This document shows, one piece after another, positions 12,601-23,110 of a DNA stretch of 64,000 nucleotides. The notes under the pieces were generated by a model that did not search any database, was not told where the DNA came from, and was given only the letters and a program-made list of their open reading frames with translations. The translations under genes and the position numbers were made by a program. Position 1 is the stretch's first letter, and each line of letters begins with the position of its first letter. Source of the stretch: Diploscapter coronatus (lineage: Eukaryota; Nematoda; Chromadorea; Rhabditida; Rhabditidae); contig OZ038422.1 of assembly GCA_964036155.1 (NCBI GenBank), positions 14,221,201-14,285,200 of the forward strand, given 5' to 3'.

Positions 12601-12971
12601 ATGGCAAGCACACCGGTCCGCCACTCCGACGGTCACAGAGATGAATTTATGGGGTTTGGAACGTGGTATTATTTTTCAAGACCAAAAAGAATCTTCAAAA
12701 AATTATTCGAGAAAAGAGTTTTTGAACACGTTGAATAGTAAGCCTACCTGAAGATTTTGAATCTGTCCAGGAAAAATTGATCTTCATCATATTTTTTAAA
12801 TCGATAATGAACCGGGCATATTCAAAAATCGGCAAAAATGACGCACTTGATTTCTAGAAATTGGATGAGGTGAAATTGCTGGACAAAAAATTGAAGCCGA
12901 AGAAAAGCAAAAGGGAGAAGAGGAGCGGCATGCAGTCGAGCCAGTCGGGAGAGACAGTGAGTAAGAGTTAG
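12601..12971 (+). CDS. Possible small gene divergent from the GATA factor
   Basis: Two coding-like stretches lie just upstream of, and opposite to, the GATA gene. The first starts at ATG 12601 (ASTPVRHSDGHRDEFMGFG) and runs to about 12662. The second, 12858-12971, begins exactly after TTTCTAG and encodes a Lys-rich C-terminus (LLDKKLKPKKSKREKRSG) ending at TAG, with AATAAA at 13054-13059. Codon use is GC-richer than the spacer around it. The two pieces do not join cleanly: the donors near 12663-12665 leave phase 2, while the second exon is open only in phase 0. An exon may be missing from my model, or the first piece may be chance. I do not recognise the protein. Confidence 0.35.
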
Positions 12972-13274
12972 GGCGTGATTTAATATAATAATCTCACCTT
13001 ACCAAATTGCATACGTTACCCTTGATCTCTATAAATACTTCACTCTGTCAGTTAATAAACATTTTCACTCGCATCTTTGGTCTACCTTCTAAAACCTTTA
13101 CAGCTAGCCGGGCGCAATAGTTCAGTTGACCAGGTTGCAGCTTGTATTTTTTACAAAAAAAAATTGCATGATTTCTCGCTATTTTGAAGTTGCGTGCCAA
13201 TACCAATTTTATTAAAACTTCAATCTTCATCGAATGCTAATGGAATTCCCAACAAAAATTTTTATGAATTTAGT

Positions 13275-15631
13275 TTATTCGAGGAAAAATCCCAAGAAAA
13301 TGAGATAAATTATCGTTGAAACTGAGAGAATCGATGTGCTAAGAGACACTGGAAGATCAGTGAAGCAATACTGAAATTTGTTTATATTTCGAAAAAAAAA
13401 AATCAAGATTCACCTTCTCCATAGGCTCTGGGGGTTTCATATCTTTCGCTACTTCTGCCAATATCGAAATTGGGCAGAAGCTCGGGTAATTTTTACATGC
13501 TGGTATTCCCTGAGTTATTTCAACGAAGTCATGATCCTCATCCTGATGGTACATCAACTTAACTTTTAGGGTCTTATAAGATAAAATAGAAGATCCAATA
13601 CCTTGAAATAAAAGTGCCCGGAGCTTGTATTTTGCCAGAGTTCTAGAGCCATACAGGCTGAATATAGAGGATATTGCCCTGGTGGGTTTATGGCATATTC
13701 CTCGACTCCTATTGCTGAGAAAAATGCGTACAAAATTGTGTCGTGCTAAACTTAGAACGAGTTGGAAGAACTTATCAATTTCTAAACGGAGCATGTTGAT
13801 CGGGAATATTTTTGTAACATGTTTTTGTTTAATTTTGATAATATTCAAGTTATATTTTAAGTTCGAAGCTTTGAAGCCACTATGACTTGCTAATCGAGTC
13901 TAACTCAAAATGAAACCTTCAATCAAGTGAGTTATCGAAACATCGTTTCTCATGAAATTGGGAAAATCTTACCCCAGAGTACATATAGGCCTTCAAATTG
14001 TTAATCCAATTACAGCTGTCCGTGGTTTTATTTAGACAACTCATTTTGAACTGGAACCTCTCGCTGATTTCGTTCAGCAGAGTTCCGCCTCTCAGGATTT
14101 TCAGCTGTTTCCCAATGTCATAATCGAGGTAGAGTTGGGTTTTATCTAGAATCGTAAAATTTATATTCTGGGGTAATTTGTAACAAAATTTCACGCAGAA
14201 TACCAAAAAAAAAGAAGTTTTGTTATAAATAGGTGCAGACCCTTTAATTTATAATTTTTGGTCGAAAAATATTATTATCGTCTTTATAAATTTTTAGAAA
14301 AAAAATTGATTTACTAAAGATTCCGTTTTCAAACAATTGCTCTTGATCGTTGACAGCGTTCATTTGAGCGTATAGTTCATCAGTGTACCATGGGGTTCTA
14401 TTCCGAAAATCATTAAAATAGATCATCTAAAGACTTCAAAGTAGTCCGTATTTTGAGATTTTTCACCTCAGAAAACAAGGCCTGGGTAGGCTCCCAAATG
14501 CTTTCGAAATAGATTTTCTTTCCACAATTCACAGTTAGATTTGCGAATAAATTTTGCACTGAAGTCGCATTCATGTAGGCTTGAAATTCGTTGGTCTTCT
14601 TCGCCAGCTCCCACCATTTTTCTCTCAGCGGGCAGTGGGCGCCGACGTTTGATACATAAAAACGTTATTTCAATAACTCTGCCGAAATTTGAAACTTAAC
14701 TTTAAAAATTTAGGATATCTTATGTTTCGGGATTAGTTGCATGCGAATTAGACGATTCAAATAGCAATAGTATTTAGCAATTGCTTAGTTGATACAATGA
14801 AAAACAACCTACATAATCAGTATCATCCCTAACAGTGTGAATTGCAACAGGCACTAATCCGGCTGGCCAACCCGCAACTTGGGGATAATCATATTGATTG
14901 CTGTTATTGTAGTTCGCTTGACCGTAAAGACCGATCATGTTCGAGTAGGCTGAGATTAGCTGAAAATATTACTGATTTCGAACATTCATAGCTTTCTTTT
15001 AAAAATTGATAAACCGCTGTCATAATGTTTGATTTATGTATGGCTAAAGTGTCAGGTTATTATTTAGAAAATCATACAGTTCTGTTAACATCGGTTGATC
15101 GTACGTAAATTGCGTTAGATTTGTAGGTCGACGGTAAAAACGCCGGATAGACGTTATCAATGTACCGATTTCTTAGCTCCATGCCAAGTTTCATATGCTG
15201 CTCCATCCCCTTCTAAGAGTAATCATTTTATAGCCTAAGAAAATCAAATTGCCGGTGATAATTGTCCAAGGCCTCCGCCTCCGAATCTCCACTCATCCGG
15301 TTTGACGCCGTCTTTCGGGTACGTCGCGGTTGGAGATCGATCTCATGAAATAAAATTAATAAATTTTGGATGTGTTTCAAATTTTATCAGCTTTCAAGGA
15401 ATTGCCAGTTTCAATAATTGGTGTCCGGACGCGACCTTTAATAATCAACAAACCAACTAAATAGTTTTCTTACCATGTCTCCACATCTGAAATTCTATCC
15501 ATTTTTAGCCTCGAGGAAAAATTAGCTCATACCATCTGGACAAAGACTAATTTCATGCCATTAGTTTGGTCTAGATATTCACTATCTACAGAAATAAATA
15601 ATATAATGAAGACAAAGAATAAGTAGAACAT
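13275..15631 (-). CDS. Secreted or membrane-anchored histidine acid phosphatase
   Basis: Eleven exons (15533-15631, 15474-15486, 15253-15344, 15078-15212, 14813-14959, 14467-14655, 14315-14426, 13973-14145, 13602-13745, 13414-13557, 13275-13370) give 447 residues without a stop, the usual length of nematode acid phosphatases. It has a signal peptide (residues 1 to about 17), the catalytic RHGDRSPT motif (R36, H37), YVRSTDVNRT, VAIHTV, and the second catalytic pair H321-D322 after YMYSG. The C-terminus is hydrophobic (about the last 20 residues), suggesting a membrane or lipid anchor. Such enzymes hydrolyse phosphomonoesters through a phospho-histidine, outside the cell or in lysosomes. Splicing is odd: exon 2 is only 13 nt, two introns (15345-15473 and 14656-14812) seem to end in AT, and intron 15213-15252 starts with GC. 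Confidence 0.88.
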
Positions 15632-15993
15632 TTTATAGAATATTAACTGAAGGAAAATTATGGAACCATAGAAAGACGAGAGTTCAGCATGAAAATAACA
15701 GTTTATATTACGCAAAAAGAAAACTCTTTGCTGATAAGAGCTTGCAAAATTGATAAATTGTATTCTCTAAATGATGAATGGAGACATTATCAGCATTTCG
15801 TAAGCTCGAATAGTGACAAAGAAACTGCCAGATCCAGTCTGGCTACAAGATAGCTTGAATATTTTATCATTGTGGATTTCAGAAAAAAATGAATGATTTT
15901 ACATTCATGATCGTGTAATCTATCGAAAGAGCAGAGTAATAACTATTTAACATTACAATTTTTAATTTTAAATCTACTTAGACAACGAGAGAC
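15632..15993. other. Short spacer between the phosphatase and the chemoreceptor pair
   Basis: 362 bp of AT-rich sequence. It is the promoter-side flank of the phosphatase and the 3' flank of chemoreceptor copy A. The left edge of the duplicated unit falls in it, at a TA at about 15948. Confidence 0.5.
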
Positions 15994-18940
15994 TTAAAGT
16001 TTCATAACGGAAGAAACAATAATTTTAGAACGCTCGTTTGCCTGTACATGAGAGATACTCGTTTTGGGATTCAATAATTGGATTATCGGAAGGCATTTTC
16101 GATGAAGGTATACTCTGAAAATTTTTCTGATTATAAAACAAATTTGATGATCATTTTTGAAAATTTAGATCATATTCAACGTTTAATAAAATTTTACCTA
16201 TAAGGTTTGACGAAAGTGAACCCGAAAACTGTTGTGCAAACTGGATAGAACAACAACAGGGAACATACGACATAACGCAGAGTTACGGATTCGTAAATAA
16301 AAGGCACCGGTATGTAAGTAAAAAATACAGTATATATGACGCATGGTGCCACGATTGAGATTAGGGGGTAGACTATCTAAAATATTTTATATGTACCAGG
16401 AGAATTTTGGATTGATATGTGTAACCGGAATTTAATATTCAAAAACGTAATATGGCATCTTAAATATAAACTTAGTAATACTGGTAGATGGGTGCTCGAA
16501 ATGAAACAACGATCTTTAAAAATTTAGCCAACTAATTATTCCTAATCGATTACCTGACAATACAACATGATCGTAAATCTTCTTTGAGCCTTGAAAGTCG
16601 AAGCCGAAATGTGTGGTCTCATGACATGTAGATGTTTATTTACAGCTATACAGGATAAAATATTACCCGACATGAATATAATTATTCCGATTAACATTAG
16701 GATTCCTTAAAATAATTTTCTTTATTCATGTCTTCTTGTGAATTACAGGGTGGCACACAATTATGGCAACTCATTTTCAAGCAGGAGTAATTTTATAATG
16801 AAAGGCTCTATATTAGCTTTTGTTATATTTTTGAATTCATTAGACCTAATGTGTCATGGATTCAAGAAAAAAACTTCCCAGAAAAAACGCTTACCGTAGA
16901 TGAATTTAAATTTTTGATTCGATACTGCAACTGTTAACGTTATACGCAAAAATTGCCCATATGTTTGGCAATTTTTTTTCTGGAAAGTGCCCATACCCAA
17001 CCAATAAATCTTAGTGGATTATATTCTCTGGGTCAGTTAACACTAATTTCAATTAAAAAATTCGAGTCATAGCGATATTTGGATGTAGGAGATTGTTTCG
17101 ACGCCAAGAAGGGCTGCGTGCCATAGGTAACTTAAGTTCGAGGGTACCGCTGGCACCAAAACTAAAGAGCGATTGAAATAATTATACATTCACAAATCCT
17201 GCATCCATTGGGGGAGTTGATTTGTTAAAAATCCAGAATTATCTGTGATTTATATTAAAAAAGGCGAATAAAATTCGCATTCCATGATATTAAAAAGAGC
17301 CGAAAAATGCAATATCTCAAATAGTCCATAAAAAATCTGAGCCTGATGTTCCGTATGGAATTTATTTATTGGGCTTAAACTTACATATCTTGAAGCTCAT
17401 AACCTCAGCATTATCTAGGCTAAATTTGAAGTTATATGGAGCATCAATAAGTTAAGAAAAAAATATTATATGAGGATAAATACATCGTGCCGCGTCAAAA
17501 TAATTTTTAAGTTTTGTCGCGCTAGGGTAAAATTGGGGAGTTGTTTAAAAAATCACTTCTAATAATATTTTGTGATGAACTATCCACAGAATATATCCGT
17601 GAAAATTCTAGCCCAAAATACCGATCCGTATGGTATTTATTCAATGAGCAATGGGTTGCCATAATTGTGTGCCACCCTGTAATCTCATGCAGTCCTACAG
17701 AGGGCGATTGTCAGAAAACCTTTGCGACCTACTCCCATATTTTTTCGTTCGACGAAAGCGCTCCCCAGACCTTATCTCATGTGATTATAATAGACGTGCA
17801 AGATTGAAGAAAATTATAACTTTTTGTAATATAACGATCATAAAACGTAGGAAGATAAAAAAAAATTTCAAAACCATCTGTCAAAGCCCTTGCAGGTATC
17901 TTGGTTTATTTCATCTGGGTGAACTCATTAATCTTTTGTGTAAATCATAAAACAATCCATTTTAAGCTGCCTTATGGTAATCAAATTTTTAGGCTTGACG
18001 ATAAAGGTTAGTGATTTTATTGTTAACGAAATATCAATATTTTTCTGTGTAAATCCTATATCTAACCTGCAACATACGTTACCCAATAATCTTGCCTGAA
18101 CGACAAATAATACATATCTTCTTGTTCCGCGTAAACACCGAGATTGATTATTTTGCCATTGACTTTCAGATCTTCCAAGAATACCTAAATCTCAATTAAA
18201 TTACCGAAAACTCAATTAACTTCTGATTCTTATTGTTAACAACTTACTTCGGTATCTTCGAGTGCTAAATAGACTAGCGGCAAGAATGCTGCAGCAAATG
18301 CTAGATTTATCAAAACTGCCACGATAAATCCTCTGAAATGTATTTTTAAAGAAAACTAAAAGATGTCTTACTTCAAGGAGAAGAAGAAGTCTATCCAATT
18401 CTGTTTTTCATAAATCGACCACATCCTTACATAACAGCAATCGTTAATGGCTGTGAATACCGTTAGGCCCCAGAACAACGTCAATAGCAACTAAATATCG
18501 ATTTTGATTTAAAAAAATAAATAACGAGATTTTTCCAAATTACGGCTAAATCGCATCCGATTTGACCAAATCTTTTAGCGAGTCCCAAGACTGCTGCAGC
18601 GGGAAGTGGAAATAAAGGATCTGGTCGTAAAATATAGGTTAAGGTTGATGACAGTAATAGTTCACATATCTGAATTGTTTTACCAATCGAGGAAAATATA
18701 AACTCATGTTTTGTAAAAATACGCATAAAAAACTTGATATGTTTCTTAGTAACTATTGTTTTCTGTAGTAATTTGCTGAATAAAATTCTAACTAACCACC
18801 AATTTTAGCATGACTATTCGATAGATCTTCATTTCCTTGGTAGACTGAGTAAATACGACGTAAAGATAGAACACTGAAATACATTCACAAAGCAGCGAGA
18901 ATATTAGAGATCTATAACTTTGCACGAGATTTTCCAACAT
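15994..18940 (-). CDS. Class-H serpentine chemoreceptor, copy A
   Basis: Eight exons (18797-18940, 18544-18669, 18372-18490, 18248-18332, 18067-18184, 16554-16705, 16198-16376, 15994-16114) encode 347 residues with an intact frame. Seven hydrophobic segments are spaced as in nematode Srh receptors. Family marks are the first loop (FTQSTKEMKIYRIVM), FPLPAAAVLG in the second segment, the third intracellular loop (STFKAQRRFTIMLYCQ), YP in segment six and the KPYR block after segment seven. Such receptors act in ciliated sensory neurons to detect chemicals; the ligand is unknown. It is a paralogue of the gene at 20842-22853, on the same strand, with the same exon lengths. Intron 5 (16706-18066) is enlarged by a TA-flanked transposon. 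No disabling change is seen. Confidence 0.85.
16746..17679. mobile_element. Non-autonomous Tc1/mariner-type element (934 bp)
   Basis: The terminal inverted repeats match over 30 bp with one mismatch and begin CAGGGTGGCACACAATTATG. They are flanked by TA on both sides (16744-16745 and 17680-17681). The matching site in copy B (GTGAATTAATCTC at about 21565) is intact and carries a single TA, so it is the empty site. The interior has no transposase-length frame. It sits in intron 5 of chemoreceptor copy A. Confidence 0.92.
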
Positions 18941-19117
18941 TTTGGGTGTAAAATAATGGTAGTTTCAATTTGAATTTAATAGATATACAAAACTGAAACA
19001 CGAGTTAAATGAGAGCCACTGTAATAAGCTTTGACTTGAAGCAGATGTAATTCGTGTGAAACTTAACATATTAATAATCATTTTCATAAATTATTCAAAA
19101 GAGAGTAAAACACACGC

Positions 19118-19475
19118 CTTTCTCCTCTTTCCAAAAATACCACTTTGCAATAAGAGAAATAAGAGTTTTCGCGCTCTGGCTTTGCATCGTTATTTGGCGG
19201 TCCAAATTCGTCATTTATTTTCGTCCTTCTCGACTTTTCGATTTTTTCGCTTTAATTGCCTAATTGTCTTTATCGTTTTGTTCGTCGCTAATTGATTAAT
19301 TCTCAATAACTAGCCAATTAACCACGAATAAATAAATAATTAGGCAATTTAAAACGAAAAAATCAAGAAACGAGAATAAAACTTGACGTTAGTCCCGTAA
19401 GCGACAAGTAAAGCCAGAGCGCGAAAACCCCTTTCTCTTATTGCAAAGTGGCATTTTTTTGGAAAGAGGAGAAAG
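19118..19475. repeat. Long imperfect palindrome (fold-back insertion)
   Basis: The outer arms, about 85 bp each, share CTTTCTCCTCTTTCC, CACTTTGCAATAAGAGAAA and TTTTCGCGCTCTGGCTTT. Weaker symmetry continues to a centre near 19295 (TTTTTTCG...AATTGCCTAATT on both arms). Unit B lacks the whole block, so it is an insertion after the duplication (or a loss from B). No clear target-site duplication is visible. It is a fold-back transposon relic or other palindromic insert, in the 5' flank of copy A. Confidence 0.75.
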
Positions 19476-19563
19476 TGGAGCAAGAGAAAAACGAAATTGA
19501 ATTAAGAATTAGGAATTTTTACTAGTTGAAGTGATGACATAAAGTATCAATAACTTTGAGGTA

Positions 19564-20795
19564 CTGTGCCACTCAAAAGTCTTGGAAGTTTTTGGATAAA
19601 TGATGATCAGATTATTCTTTTTGATATAAACAATTTAATAACATGATAAAATGATAATATATGATCAATAGTATTACGAAAGACTCTCACTCATTCAATT
19701 CTTCACGTTACTTACCAAAAATTGAGTCATTATTCAATCACTTATTTTAATACCAAAGTGTTATTATTTAGCATGAAGAATAATCATTTTTTAAACAAAT
19801 TTTCAGCAAAATAGGTTGAATTCAATCTCTGAACACATTTCTAGGGTTTATATCGGTTTTGGACATAAAAAGTGAAAAAAGTTATACCACAAAACCTTTG
19901 CACTTTGATCTATCTATTACAACCAGCTACGGTAATCGGTCATTATCTGGTCGGAATCCTACCCAGAAATGTTAATTTTTTGTCAAATTAAAGTATATTA
20001 TTCTTCAACATATCATAATGCATATTTGCACGTATTTATTCATAATCTGATACTATTGGATATGAACAGAATATGATAAAGTTATTCTATTCTATGACTA
20101 ATCAACAGCGCTCTCTGACATGAATAAAAATGTACCAAAACCGATCCAAATGCCAGAAGAATGTTTTATGATTGCTAATTAGTGTTTTAGAGCATCTTTC
20201 ACAAGTTTCTGCCGTTTGAAAATACCCACTGACAATCATCCATAAGACTACCACAGCAGCTCATATACCAAAGCATTGAAGAGCGGTCTTGCATTCTTTG
20301 TCAAGCTATTCTTTCATATCCAAAACACGATAAATCAGCTCAATTAATGTAAACCTATGCAAAATAATGGCATTTAAAAAGTTTGGACCAGAAATAATCA
20401 GAAAATTTGAGTCAAACTTGTCATTTTACAAGCTGATGCATTCTCTGATTCACTTGACGTGTTCTAATTCATCGTTAAAATTAGTTTTTCTTGTTAGAGC
20501 TTGTATAGAAATGTTTTAACTGATGGTAAAATTATTCTGAAACTAATTTAGTATATCACAAATGGGAATTCACCCCTTTTAGTACCACTTTAATTCCATT
20601 GCAATCATTCCCTAGTAAGCAAAGTTTGCAGCCTTTATTCAAACATGACAATGTCATAGTTATAAAAAAAAATCTTGCAGTTAAATTAAAAATACCAGAA
20701 TGATACAAATATATAATTTTTACAAAACAAAAAGCAAACTAGAAAAGTGAAAATCGCCATTTTGCAAAAACTTCCAAGACTTTTGAGCGATACTG
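19564..20795. mobile_element. Tc1-like element at the duplication junction (1232 bp)
   Basis: The ends are inverted repeats sharing CTCAAAAGTCTTGGAAGTTT with slightly different outer bases (CTGTGCCA and CAGTATCG). TA flanks each end (19562-19563 and 20796-20797), the Tc1/mariner target. The interior is AT-rich with no transposase-length open frame, so the element is decayed or non-autonomous. It occupies exactly the boundary between duplicated units A and B. Confidence 0.85.
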
Positions 20796-23110
20796 TAGCA
20801 TTATAATTTTTCACTTGAAATTTACTTAGACAACGAGAGATTTAAAGTTTCATAACGGAAGAAATGATAGTTTTAGAACGTTCGTTTGCTCGTACATGAG
20901 AAACACTCGTTTTGAGGTTCAATAATTGGATTATCGGAAGGCATTTTCGATGAAGGTATACTCTGAAAATAATTTTTGAGAATTTAGATCATATTCAACG
21001 TTCAACATTTAATAAAATTTGACCTATAAGGTTTGACGAAAGTGAACCCGAAGACTGTTGTGCAAACTGGATAGAACAACAGCAGGGAACATACGACATA
21101 ACGCAGAATTACAGATTCATAAATAAAAGGCATCGGTATGAAAATGTAGGATACAATGTAGATGACGCATGGTGTCACGATTGAGATTAGGGGGTAGGCT
21201 ATCTAAAATATTTCATATGTACCAGGAGAATTTTGGATTGATATGTGTAATCGGAACTTAATATTCAAAAACGCAATATGGCATCTTAAATATAAATTTA
21301 ATGATAATGGTAGATGGATGCTCGAAATGAAACAACGATCTTTAAAAATTTAGCCAACTAATTATTCCTAATCGATTACCTGGCAATACAACATCGTCGT
21401 AAATCTTCTTTGAGCTTTGAAAGTCGAAGCCGAAACGTGTGGTCTCAGGACGCGTAGTTGTTTATTCACAGCTACACAGGATAAAATGTTGCCCAACATC
21501 ATTGCAATTATTCCGAATAATATTAGGGCTCCTTAAAATAATTTCCTTTATTCATGTCTTCTTGTGAATTAATCTCATGCAGTCCTACAGAGGGCGATTG
21601 TCAGAAAATCTTTGCGACCTACTCCCATATTTTTTCGTTCGACGAAAGCGCTCCCCAGACCTTATCTCATGTGATTATAATAGACGTGCAAGATTGAAGA
21701 AAATTATAACTTTTTGTAATATAACGATCATAAAACGTAGGAAGATAAAAAAAATTTCAAAACCATCTGTCAAAGCCCTTGCAGGTATCTTGGTTTATTT
21801 CATCTGGGTGAACTCATTAATCTTTTGTGTAAATCATAAAACAATCCATTTTAAGCTGCCTTATGATAATGAATTTTTTAGGTTTGACGATAAAGGTTAG
21901 TGATTTTATTGTTAACGAAATATCAATATTTTTCTGTGTAAATCCTATATCTAACCTGCAACATACGTTATCCAATAATCTAGCTTAAACGACAAATAAT
22001 ACATATCTTCTTGCTCCGCGTAAACGCCGAGATTGATTATTTTATCATTGACTTTCAGATCTTCCAAGAATACCTAAATCTCAATTAAATTACCGAAAAC
22101 TCAATTAACTTCCGATTCTTAGCAACTTACTTCTGTATCCTCGATTGCTAAATAGACTAGCGGCAAGAATGCCGCAGCAAATGCTAGGTTTATCAAAACT
22201 GCCACGATGAATCCTCTGAAATGCATTTTTAAAGAAAACTAAAAGACAGCTTACTTCAAGGAGAAGAAGAAGTCTATCCAATTCTGTTTTTCATAAATCG
22301 ACCACATTCTTACATAGCAGCAATCGTTAATGGCTGTGAATACCGTTAGGCCCCAGAACAACGTCAATAGCAACTAAAGATCGATTTCGATTTAAAAAAT
22401 AAATAGCGAGATTTTTCCAAATTACGGCTAAATCGCATCCGATTTGACCAAATCTTTTAGCGGGCCCCAAGACTGCCGCAGCGGGAAGCGGAAGTAGAGG
22501 GTCGGGTTGTAAAATATAGGTTAAGGTTGATGACAGTAATAGTTCACATATCTTAATTATTTATCAACCGAAGAAAATATAAATTCATGTTTTGTAAAAA
22601 AAATATGTATCAAAAATCGAAAAAAAACGATATAAATTTCTTAGTAACTATTGTTTCTGTAGTAGTCTGTTGAGTGATATTAATATAAAAAGATAAAATT
22701 CTAACTTACCACCAATTTTAGCATGACTATTCGATAGATCTTCATTTCCTTGGTAGACTGAGTAAATACGACGTAAAGATAGAATAATGAAACACATTCG
22801 CAAAGCAGCGAGAATATTAGAAATGTATAACTTTGCACGGGATTTTCCAACATATTTAGGGCATAAAATTAATAGTGGTTTAAATTTGAATTTAATAGAT
22901 ATACAAAACTGAAACTCGAGTTGAATGAGAGCCACTGTAATAAGCTTTGGCTTGAAGCAGATGTCATTCGTGCGAAATTTTACATTTTACGAATCATTTT
23001 TATGTTCTGCAAAGGAGAATAAAGTCAGAAAAACAACGAAATTGAATTGAAAATTAGGAATTTTAACTAAGGTTGAAGCGATGACATAAAATATCAATAA
23101 CTTTGAGGTA
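20796..23110. repeat. Tandem duplication, unit B (chemoreceptor copy B)
   Basis: Second copy of the unit at 15948-19563. It lacks both insertions present in unit A, so it shows the ancestral arrangement at those two sites. Introns as well as exons align, so the duplication was at DNA level. The right edge is GAGGTA at 23105-23110. Confidence 0.9.
20842..22853 (-). CDS. Class-H serpentine chemoreceptor, copy B
   Basis: Eight exons (22710-22853, 22426-22551, 22255-22373, 22131-22215, 21956-22073, 21380-21531, 21024-21202, 20842-20962) encode 347 residues, each exon the same length as in copy A. Differences are mostly conservative substitutions; examples are VNKQLRVLRPHVS here against VNKHLHVMRPHIS in copy A, and VSYIFIPMP against VFFTYIPVP in segment six. 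The seven-segment topology and the KPYR block are intact. Role and location are as for copy A. Intron 5 (21532-21955) is the empty site of the transposon found in copy A. One copy may differ in ligand range or expression, since the upstream flanks differ by the palindromic insertion. Confidence 0.87.

Larger units (their letters stand above)
15948..19563. repeat. Tandem duplication, unit A (chemoreceptor copy A)
   Basis: This segment aligns end to end with 20796-23110. Gene, introns and both flanks are shared: the left edge is TAACATTAC here and TAGCATTAT in unit B, and both right ends read CAATAACTTTGAGGTA. Unit A is longer because it carries a 934-bp transposon in an intron and a roughly 360-bp palindromic insertion in the 5' flank. 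Exon lengths are identical in the two units. Confidence 0.9.

Noticed and set aside
17541..17950. Two plus-strand frames at the edge of the copy A transposon
   Set aside because: They run across the transposon end into chemoreceptor intron, and the second recurs in unit B only because the intron is duplicated.
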